The notes beneath the pieces were generated by a model. The model did no database searches and was not told where the DNA came from. It worked only from the letters and a program-made list of their open reading frames with translations. 64,000 bases of DNA from Endozoicomonas sp. Mp262. GTDB taxonomy: Bacteria; Pseudomonadota; Gammaproteobacteria; Pseudomonadales; Endozoicomonadaceae. Shown here one piece after another: positions 57,450-64,000 of this stretch (positions are counted from its first letter, which is position 1; every line of letters begins with the position of its first letter). A program made the translations under genes and the position numbers. Where the stretch lies: positions 4,288,501-4,352,500 of the forward strand of contig NZ_CP092489.1 in the NCBI RefSeq assembly GCF_025643335.1. The letters are read 5' to 3'.

Positions 57450-59147
57450 CTAAGCTGTTTCCTGCTGCCTCAAATCCTTCCGAAGAATTTTACCCACCGG
57501 GGTCATGGGCAGTTCATCCCGAAACTCAATATCCCTGGGCACTTTATAAGCTGTTAAATGAGAACGACAATATTCAACCAACTCATCAGAGGTCAGGCTT
57601 TTATCAGCAGGCACCACGAATAGTTTTACCTTCTCCCCGGTTTTATCATCAGGCACCCCGATGGCAGCACAGTTTTCAACCTTCTCGTTTCCTGCCACCA
57701 CATCCTCAATCTCATTGGGGTAAACATTGAAGCCCGAGACCAGTATCATATCCTTGATTCGATCCACAATCTTTACAAAGCCATCCTCCTGTATAACAGC
57801 CACATCACCGGTTTTCAACCACCCCTCAGCATCAAGGACTTCCGCGGTAGCCTCTGGTCGCTGCCAATAGCCTTTCATCACCTGAGGCCCCTTGACGCAT
57901 AACTCTCCCGGCTCCCCCACCGCCATTTCCTGACCATCATCACCAACAACCTTAAGTGCTGTGCTTGGCACGGGCAATCCCGCCGTTCCCAGTTGAGACA
58001 GATCTCCTGCCGGATTCATACAGACTGCCGGAGAGCACTCAGTCAGGCCATAGGCTTCAGAAACCTTACAACCGGTGAAATTTTCCCAACGATGTCCAAT
58101 CTCTTCTTTCAGGGCAGTGCCACCGGAAAGCGTGAACTTCAGCGCTGAAAAGTCACACTTGGCAAACTCCGGGTGGTTCAGCAAACTGACGAACAACGTA
58201 TTCAAACCAATGAATCCGGTAAACCGCCAGGGTTTCAGGAAGCGAATAAAGGTACCGGTATCCCTGGGGTTGGCAATTAATATACTGTGATTACCCAAAA
58301 GAGGCAGGCATAACAGATGCACAGTAAAGGCGTAAATATGGTAAAGAGGCAAAGGGGCCACAATAACCTCTTTCCCAGGCTGCAAAATCTTTTTACCATC
58401 ATCACCTTCCTGGGCCAGTACCCCCCCGGCTTGAAGCATATTGGCAATGAGGTTTCTATGGGTCAGGATAGCTCCCTTGGCAACACCGGTCGTTCCACCG
58501 GTATATTGCAGAACTACCGCATCTTCCAGAGAACTCGGAGGTGGTGGGCTATAACGGGACTTAACACCTTGTTTTAATGCGGTGGCAAAGGGAACAACAC
58601 CTTTCAGGTTAAAAGGCTTAACCATTTTCTTCACATGCCTGGCAACAAAATTAATAAGCTGCCTCTTAGGCGTTGGCAGCATATCTGCCAGGCGAGTGCA
58701 AATAAGGTGCTTAATCCCCGTATCAGCAATAATATCCTCAACCAGATGTCCAAACACATCCAGAAAGACTAATGCCTTGGCGCCCGAATCATTAAACTGG
58801 TGCTTCATTTCCCTGGCGGTATAGAGGGGGTTGGTATTCACCACTACCAGCCCTGCACGAAGAGCACCGTAGACTGCAATAGGGTATTGCAGGAGATTTG
58901 GCATCTGGATGGCAATACGATCACCCGGTTTCAAATCCGTATGATTCTGCAAGTAGCTGGCAAAGCGTTTACTGTATCGATCAATATCAGCGAAGGTTAA
59001 GGTATGTCCTATTCCGGTATAGGCTGGCCGGATCGCATGATCAGACAAAACCTTTTCAATAACAGCCAGGACACTGGAATGCTCATCAGGGTTAATAGTG
59101 TCCACAACACCTGCCGGCCTTTTACCACTCCAAAAAGTTCCGTCCAT
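57450..59147 (-). CDS. fadD: Long-chain fatty-acid–CoA ligase
   Basis: Activates fatty acids at the inner membrane for β-oxidation or lipid synthesis. 565 residues, the FadD length. AMP-binding motif YTGGTTGVAKGAILTHRNL, A5-type EAYGLTECSPAV, A7 GWLKTGDVAV, A8 RIKDMILVSGFNVYPNEIE and the catalytic lysine in TPVGKILRKDLR. E. coli fadD has the same N-terminal SWKRPA-like start context. No FadR or PsrA operator could be recognised upstream. Confidence 0.93.
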   Translation of the reverse strand: MDGTFWSGKRPAGVVDTINPDEHSSVLAVIEKVLSDHAIRPAYTGIGHTLTFADIDRYSKRFASYLQNHTDLKPGDRIAIQMPNLLQYPIAVYGALRAGLVVVNTNPLYTAREMKHQFNDSGAKALVFLDVFGHLVEDIIADTGIKHLICTRLADMLPTPKRQLINFVARHVKKMVKPFNLKGVVPFATALKQGVKSRYSPPPPSSLEDAVVLQYTGGTTGVAKGAILTHRNLIANMLQAGGVLAQEGDDGKKILQPGKEVIVAPLPLYHIYAFTVHLLCLPLLGNHSILIANPRDTGTFIRFLKPWRFTGFIGLNTLFVSLLNHPEFAKCDFSALKFTLSGGTALKEEIGHRWENFTGCKVSEAYGLTECSPAVCMNPAGDLSQLGTAGLPVPSTALKVVGDDGQEMAVGEPGELCVKGPQVMKGYWQRPEATAEVLDAEGWLKTGDVAVIQEDGFVKIVDRIKDMILVSGFNVYPNEIEDVVAGNEKVENCAAIGVPDDKTGEKVKLFVVPADKSLTSDELVEYCRSHLTAYKVPRDIEFRDELPMTPVGKILRKDLRQQETA

Positions 59148-59759
59148 ACACTATCTGCTCTTTATTGTGATTATTTTATTGTTACAATGTCAGACAATCC
59201 TGACTATTTTGATTTCTAAGACAGTTACTAGCAGCCTGTCGGACTTAGCTCTGACCTACTGCGAAAAAGCCGGATTTGGCCATTTTTTATGCTGATTCTC
59301 GTTAAATAGAACCACTATTCGCCTCGAATCAGCACAAAAAATGGCTCAAACCGGTCTTTTTCTCGCTACGATCGGCTAAGTTCGACAGGCTGCTAGCCCG
59401 TTAAATTGTACCGTTTTACAAACAAAAGTGAACAAAATAATCAATAAAACACCTGATAAACAGAGTCCTTTTGTCATATTTTGTTCAATACATTATCTCA
59501 ACCCCATTGATCTGCTGGCAATCAGATCAGGATTGACTTAATCTAGGGTAAAGAATAGCCAATACCCATTCTCAGGATTTATCCCAATGCATGAGCGGGT
59601 TATTGGTAAAGGCCCTGTTGTTCATGGCGGTCGAGGGCATCTCTGACAGAGACCTGAAAACCTGAAAAACAATAGGATCCTGGCTTTGCAGACATTCCTG
59701 AAAACTTACAGAAAAACCGGGAAGACATTTCCTGAACCCCTTTTCTGGAGTTTTAGCCC
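59148..59759. other. 612-bp gap between fadD and the T3SS genes
   Basis: Holds the long palindrome at 59228-59396 and the promoter regions of fadD (minus) and sctD (plus). No gene. Confidence 0.5.
59228..59396. repeat. 169-bp near-perfect palindrome (MITE-like)
   Basis: Ends CTAGCAGCCTGTCG and its complement; the arms continue GACTTAG, AAAAAG-CCGG, GCCATTTTTT and GCTGATTC with few mismatches to the centre. Different in sequence from the 166-bp element at 21549 but the same architecture and size. Confidence 0.85.
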
Positions 59760-61265
59760 ATGACAGAGTTTTACCTGAAAATTCTGTCAGGCAACCATCT
59801 AGGCGCAGAAATTCCGCTGGAACCCGGAAGTTACTCTCTGGGTAAAGGGGAAAACTGTGACCTGATATTAACTGATGCCAGCCTGGCTGACATCGAACTG
59901 ATCATTGATATTGCCGAAGATGGATCATTAAAGGTCAGCACCGAAACCCAGCACCCCCTTTATCTCAATGGCAGTCCTGAAGGTGAGAAATTAATACCAG
60001 GGTTCTTTGATGTTTTCACCACCAGCAGTATTCATTTTGCGCTTGGCCCGGCAGACCAGGACTGGCCAGAAATACAGGTGCCCAAATTACAAAAGCCAGC
60101 AGCCGAATCTTCACCCGGCACTTCTGAAGACAACGACTTTCCGGATCCTGATGCAGACGAGGGCCACACAGAATCCTCTTTTTCTGAAGAAGAAGGCGAT
60201 AAAGAGGACGATACTGAAGAAGAAGCTCAGGACGCCCCCCTGGAAATTGACAAAAAATGGCTGATCGGTGTTCCCGTTGCCATCATCATCTTAATGACTG
60301 TCTTCGCCATATTGCTCTTTTCCGGACCTGATGAAAGTGCCAGTGTCAGAAAAACACCCCCCCTTGAACAGGCACGCTTAATTAAAAATCAGCTGCAACT
60401 TCCAGATATCAAAATCCGTCAACTGCCTGATAACACACTGCTGGTCACAGGCTATACCCAAGCCCGGAGTAAAAAAGAGCAGCTCCTCAACCTGTTTAGA
60501 GAAGAAAACCTGGCTTTCAGATCCCAGGTTGTGGTGATGAATGATATGCGAGCCAATGCGGATGCCCTGTTAAAGAACAGGGGCTACAAAAAACTGAACA
60601 TTGAGCTTGATAATACTCCAGGTTCTTTGGTTTTAACCGGTTATGTGGTGTCATCCGATCAGCTTGATAAAATTACCGACATGCTCAAGGAAGAAATTTA
60701 TGGCCTGAATTCTGTGGTTGATCAGGTGGAGAACCAGACAGGGCGGGTGAATTCCTTGAAGGCCATGATAAAAGAAAAAGGGCTGGCCAGCCGGGTTCAT
60801 TTGATCGAACGCCCCGAAAAAATACTGATTCAGGGCTTACTGCTTGATGAAGGCCAATTCTATAAATTGAAAGAGGTCGTCAACCGTTTTACAAATCGCT
60901 TTAACAACCAGCCTGAGGTCATAATCGCCACACGCAACGCCCAAAACCCCCAACTCACTTTCCAGCAACCTCAAGCAACCGATCAGTCAAACAGTGCGAA
61001 TGTATCGGATACCTCAGGTGTACTAGTTGCAGCCAATACTCCAAAGAGTCCGCTACAGCCTGCCATTACTGTTCGGGGGGTGAGCATGGGACCTATACCC
61101 TATGTCATTATGGAAGACGGGGGCAAGTATTTGATAGGCGCAAAACTTGATAACGGCTTTATCATTGAAGACATTAGCCTCGACTACCTGTTATTGAGCA
61201 ATGGCAAACAAAAAATAAAATTCCAGCTAGGAGGAAAACGTGGCGTCACATCAGCACGAGAATGA
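59760..61265 (+). CDS. sctD: T3SS inner-membrane ring protein SctD (YscD family)
   Basis: 501 residues. Forms the outer part of the inner-membrane ring of the injectisome. N-terminal FHA-like domain (about 1-115, LKILSGNHLGAEIPLEPGSYSLGKG), a very acidic linker (about 120-165), a single membrane helix (about 173-195, GVPVAIIILMTVFAILLF), then periplasmic ring-building modules (about 205-400) such as LPDNTLLVTGYTQARSKKEQL and LVLTGYVVSSDQLDKI. TCTGGAG precedes the ATG. First gene of sctD-E-F-G. Confidence 0.85.
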   Translation: MTEFYLKILSGNHLGAEIPLEPGSYSLGKGENCDLILTDASLADIELIIDIAEDGSLKVSTETQHPLYLNGSPEGEKLIPGFFDVFTTSSIHFALGPADQDWPEIQVPKLQKPAAESSPGTSEDNDFPDPDADEGHTESSFSEEEGDKEDDTEEEAQDAPLEIDKKWLIGVPVAIIILMTVFAILLFSGPDESASVRKTPPLEQARLIKNQLQLPDIKIRQLPDNTLLVTGYTQARSKKEQLLNLFREENLAFRSQVVVMNDMRANADALLKNRGYKKLNIELDNTPGSLVLTGYVVSSDQLDKITDMLKEEIYGLNSVVDQVENQTGRVNSLKAMIKEKGLASRVHLIERPEKILIQGLLLDEGQFYKLKEVVNRFTNRFNNQPEVIIATRNAQNPQLTFQQPQATDQSNSANVSDTSGVLVAANTPKSPLQPAITVRGVSMGPIPYVIMEDGGKYLIGAKLDNGFIIEDISLDYLLLSNGKQKIKFQLGGKRGVTSARE

Positions 61266-61512
61266 AGCTATTCGTATATCCGACCTCGAAGAACGCTTGA
61301 TTACCGATGAAGACGGTAGTTATAGAGACCAGCTTATGAGTGAGCTGTTCGACAAAATGGTCGAATTGAAGGCACTTCGCGACCAGTCGCTATCGCCAGA
61401 AGAATTCAATAAAGTGGAATCACTGATACTCGCTATTGCCGCTGCGGGAGAGACCGTGGGTAAAACCTGGAAAAAGCACCATAAAAACAAGGCAGTAGAC
61501 CCCCAAGACTAA
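61240..61512 (+). CDS. sctE: T3SS co-chaperone SctE (YscE/SsaE-like)
   Basis: 90 residues, helical, acidic N-terminal half and basic end. The GTG start has a perfect AGGAGG six bases upstream and overlaps sctD by 26 bases. YscE-type proteins pair with YscG to hold the needle subunit soluble. Assignment rests on size, helical character (LMSELFDKMVELKALRD) and position between sctD and the needle gene, matching the yscD-E-F-G order. Naming follows the Yersinia YscE, not the translocator also called SctE. Confidence 0.7.
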   Translation: MASHQHENEAIRISDLEERLITDEDGSYRDQLMSELFDKMVELKALRDQSLSPEEFNKVESLILAIAAAGETVGKTWKKHHKNKAVDPQD

Positions 61513-61571
61513 CACTGAGCAGGCAATAGAGCACTCTCACTGACTTCAACCAATGGAATGGGAGAAGAAAC

Positions 61572-61850
61572 ATGGCTGGAGATTACCGATCCACGTCCAA
61601 CTCCACTGAAAGTCAGCCTGGCCCGGCTGATGGATTTAATTTTGATTCCGTTCAGGAACAGTTTGGCAAGCAAGCCCAAAGGCTGGACCAAAACCTGAAA
61701 ACCCGTATCAATAATATGGACCCCAATAGCACCCAGGATATGGTGAACTTTCAGGTGGAATTTAATAAATACATGATTGTAGAAGGCCTGCGATCCAGTA
61801 TCATCAAATCCATTAAGGACACAATCCAGAGTATTATCCAAAAAATCTAA
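61572..61850 (+). CDS. sctF: T3SS needle subunit SctF (YscF family)
   Basis: 92 residues. Two-helix needle protein: a polar N terminus, helix 1 around FDSVQEQFGKQAQRLDQNL, a NNMDPNSTQD turn (equivalent of the P-S/N-P-D turn), and helix 2 FQVEFNKYMIVEGLRSSIIKSIKDTIQSIIQ, of the family's usual aliphatic C-terminal type. GGGAGAAG precedes the ATG. Confidence 0.82.
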   Translation: MAGDYRSTSNSTESQPGPADGFNFDSVQEQFGKQAQRLDQNLKTRINNMDPNSTQDMVNFQVEFNKYMIVEGLRSSIIKSIKDTIQSIIQKI

Positions 61851-61915
61851 ACGGGTTTATTCAACTTATCGGATGCCATTATCCAGCGCACCACTGAACA
61901 AAAGAGGCCAATAAA

Positions 61916-62290
61916 ATGATATCAGATAATATGATCAAAACCCTGGCTGATATTGGTTTTATGGCCAGCAGCTCCGGACAGACAAAACATGCTTTCGCCA
62001 TATTCACCGGGATAGAAGCGGTAAAACCCGACAGTATTCTGCCCGATATTGGCTATGCCCTGGAGTTTATGAATAAAAAGAAATACCAGGAAGCCATTAG
62101 TATCTTAACCAAACAGGCACTACAAAAAGAACCTGACAGCGCTGCGGCCAAAGCCTTTATCGGTCTGGCCCTTATGCTGGATGGCCATAATAAAAAAAGC
62201 GAAGACTGTCTGGAGGCCATTAAAAATAGCGATGACAGTGCCGCCTCTAAAATGGCTAAAGAGCTGCTTGATCATATTCGCAGCAACTGA
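61916..62290 (+). CDS. sctG: T3SS needle chaperone SctG (YscG-like TPR)
   Basis: 124 residues of tetratricopeptide-like helices (ADIGFMASSSGQTKHAFAIF, LPDIGYALEFMNKKKYQEAI, KAFIGLALMLDGHNKKSE). Together with SctE it should cap free SctF needle subunits. Last gene of the cluster; a convergent gene follows, so the other T3SS components must be encoded elsewhere. Confidence 0.75.
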   Translation: MISDNMIKTLADIGFMASSSGQTKHAFAIFTGIEAVKPDSILPDIGYALEFMNKKKYQEAISILTKQALQKEPDSAAAKAFIGLALMLDGHNKKSEDCLEAIKNSDDSAASKMAKELLDHIRSN

Positions 62291-62297
62291 GCTTTAA

Positions 62298-62371
62298 TGG
62301 ATGATGGGAATGGCATGAGCTTCTATTTGTTCATTTGCCATTCCCTGTCTAAATAATACCCATCATCCTAT
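62298..62371. repeat. Nested inverted repeats at the convergent end of sctG and the LanM-like gene
   Basis: GGATGATGGG pairs with CCCATCATCC, and inside it GGGAATGGCA pairs with TGCCATTCCC. The two stems share GGG on the left arm, so they can compete. It may act as a terminator between convergent genes, but there is no T-run. Confidence 0.6.
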
Positions 62372-64000
62372 CCGGGACAGCAGCTTTTTCCTTATCTCAG
62401 CGGGCAAACCAATACCAGGCTGCAACTCTTCTCTTAGCCAACGCTGTATCATCGTCGTCAACTGCTCAAGAAAGACTCCGCCTGTTTCCAAGTCAGCCAC
62501 TAGCTGCTGAAACAGAGCCTTTGCTTTATCGATCGCATCAACCTGAAAATAATCGTTACCCAGGTAAACCGGCTTGAGTCCCCCAAGTAAGTTTCTGGTG
62601 AGAACCTCAGACTTCCCTGGATACCTCACCAGTGTAACCAACTGTCCCGCCATCCATGGCGCCACAAAAGCATCTGATAATCGGACCATCGGTTCACGCC
62701 ACTCTTCACTCAACCAGCACTGGCTTTCCTGTCCGGACAAACAGAGGTGGGTGGCTACCCGCTGTAAATAGTACCGGGTTCTTTTCAGTGAGAATTCCTG
62801 AAACCCCTTAAAGACATGTAAATCCCGTAACTGTTGTCGTACAGCCAGCAGGCCAACCATTGGCTGAAATCTTACCTGGACATCTTTGCATCGTTCAAGA
62901 AAACCAAGCCATTGCCCGGAATGATCACTCAGGGTACGAAAAACCACTGCAATCCCTTCCGTGATATCCATTGCATAGCGAGCCGCCATCCCTGACTGAT
63001 TGAGCAGACTGTGAGAGGTAGCCGTTTTGATAATATTGCTATAAATCCCCTCTATCTCCCCAGGTTCAGCCTCCTCAAACACATCTCGGTTAACACTCAC
63101 TGCACTGAGCTTTGGCCTGGTACTATGAAATAGTTGCCAGATATCCGTCAGTCTGGTTTTTTCAAAGCTGGTGTCTGTTATACCTTGAATAAATGCCGTT
63201 GCCGGCGATCTCAACTCCTGTTCCAGAGCCTTGAATACACCGCCATGGAAAGCTTTTTCCAGATCAATCAGATAAGGTGTGCCTTGTGCAGATATCACAT
63301 TGAGCTGATGTAAATCTGAAAGCCCCAGCAGAATGGCAAGTCCGGTAATGACTCCCAGCTTCCGGTGATAATCCCTTGCTTCAGCATCGGACAACGCCTG
63401 TATTTCCTGTTGGGAACCAATGTACTGGGTATAGCCATAGAAACCCGTCTTTTCTGATAGTTGCTCCTGTTTTGGCAGCATTTTATAAGCACCAAGGCCC
63501 GGAAAATCTCCCAGCCAATGATTAAGCTCACTGGCTAAACTGTTACTGTCATCACCGACAATCAGGGCATCTATTCGGATATCCCGTGCCTTGTATACCA
63601 GTTTTTCATTGTTATCAAAGGAAATAATGACCGTCGATGCCCCTTTTTCTATAGCAGGAAACACCATATCAATAACCCTGGTGGCTGGTTTATCCCATAA
63701 CGCCCCAAAACAGTTATTAATTTCAGAGAGGTCTGTTTGTAAACGCCGAAACAGGTGTTTGACGCCCTGGCACAGAGTGACCAGCATTTTTTTCCCCACC
63801 CTTGACCAGGCCGGATAGGCCTGCTCCAGGGTATAAAGCCCTCCTTGTTTATTGAGCAGATCCAAAGTCTTCTGATAGCTGGAAAGGCCATTGTCTTCAC
63901 CGTACCAGGCTATTGCCTGCAACACCTTTTCATCAATAAGGTCAACCTGGCTAGTCAACAGCGATTTAATCAACTGCCCCCCTGAGCCATCTAAAGATTG
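62363..64000 (-). CDS. LanM-type dehydratase-domain (DUF4135) protein without cyclase, 5' end off the window
   Basis: The frame is open from 64000 leftwards to the stop at 62363 (at least 545 residues), with the N terminus beyond the window. The kinase-like dehydratase core of class II lanthipeptide synthetases is clear: LVYKARDIRID (lysine of the nucleotide site), then GFYGYTQYIG, YHRKLGVITGLAILLGLSDLHQLN and YLIDLEKAF, giving the D-x-H-x2-N … D set of catalytic residues (codons near 63260-63320). Normal LanM continues about 400 residues into a LanC-like cyclase with zinc Cys/His ligands; here the protein stops right after the dehydratase part. No precursor-peptide gene is visible. It is convergent to sctG. 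Either a stand-alone kinase/dehydratase used as an effector, or a truncated enzyme. Confidence 0.8.
   Translation of the reverse strand, partial: QSLDGSGGQLIKSLLTSQVDLIDEKVLQAIAWYGEDNGLSSYQKTLDLLNKQGGLYTLEQAYPAWSRVGKKMLVTLCQGVKHLFRRLQTDLSEINNCFGALWDKPATRVIDMVFPAIEKGASTVIISFDNNEKLVYKARDIRIDALIVGDDSNSLASELNHWLGDFPGLGAYKMLPKQEQLSEKTGFYGYTQYIGSQQEIQALSDAEARDYHRKLGVITGLAILLGLSDLHQLNVISAQGTPYLIDLEKAFHGGVFKALEQELRSPATAFIQGITDTSFEKTRLTDIWQLFHSTRPKLSAVSVNRDVFEEAEPGEIEGIYSNIIKTATSHSLLNQSGMAARYAMDITEGIAVVFRTLSDHSGQWLGFLERCKDVQVRFQPMVGLLAVRQQLRDLHVFKGFQEFSLKRTRYYLQRVATHLCLSGQESQCWLSEEWREPMVRLSDAFVAPWMAGQLVTLVRYPGKSEVLTRNLLGGLKPVYLGNDYFQVDAIDKAKALFQQLVADLETGGVFLEQLTTMIQRWLREELQPGIGLPAEIRKKLLSRIG

Overview
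The window is a chromosomal segment of a gammaproteobacterium of the Oceanospirillales/Pseudomonadales side. The backbone order cmk–(tyrA-aroA fusion)–hisC–pheA–serC–gyrA–ubiG–mupP–yciK matches the Pseudomonas arrangement as I know it, and so does alaS–lysC–csrA–tRNA-Ser–tRNA-Arg. The mix of an ordinary free-living backbone with eukaryotic-type proteins (F-box/WD40, ankyrin, RING/C2H2-like), a Ysc-type type III secretion (T3SS) needle operon and many small palindromic repeats suggests an animal-associated member such as Endozoicomonadaceae. That placement is inference, because no rRNA or marker phylogeny could be run.

Layout. 1-6 kb: minus-strand aromatic amino acid/serine biosynthesis (cmk 5' end, tyrA-aroA fusion, hisC, pheA, serC). 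6-10 kb: two large eukaryotic-like genes, F-box+WD40 and ankyrin, inserted between serC and gyrA. 10-16 kb: gyrA and the divergent ubiG-mupP-yciK. 15.7-22 kb: a cluster of tRNA-Arg and tRNA-Ser genes, then a 1380-residue autotransporter and a divergent lipoprotein hydrolase, then a second, near-identical terminator-tRNA-Arg-tRNA-Ser block. 22-32.6 kb: csrA, lysC, alaS, an oxidoreductase, recA with a LexA box, pncC, two small membrane proteins and recJ. 32.7-36.4 kb: a Fur-box-preceded haem-type TonB receptor, a beheaded HutX fragment, ygbA-like and ybaN-like genes. 36.4-40.9 kb: asrABC anaerobic sulfite reductase with cysG, which makes its sirohaem.

41-44 kb: a second accessory patch with a secreted RING/C2H2-like cysteine-rich protein, a truncated lipoprotein and a permuted papain-like protein. 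44-50.5 kb: pqiA-like, DUF2721, dinB, an acyltransferase, an ErdR-like response regulator and acs. 50.8-51.4 kb: five tandem initiator tRNA genes on an exact 134-bp period. 51.4-59 kb: patatin, a putative membrane-anchored protein gene split by an ISKra4-type insertion sequence, a DJ-1 family gene, a small membrane protein and fadD. 59.7-64 kb: the T3SS genes sctD-sctE-sctF-sctG, and convergent to them a LanM-type dehydratase-domain protein that ends without a cyclase domain.

The metabolic genes work in clear modules: aromatic amino acids, sulfite reduction plus sirohaem, acetate activation, iron/haem uptake and DNA repair. The eukaryotic-like genes (6-10 kb, 41-44 kb, 62-64 kb) together with the T3SS genes are the likely host-interaction layer. 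Non-coding gaps hold at least four kinds of long inverted-repeat (MITE-like) elements and two dispersed repeat families.
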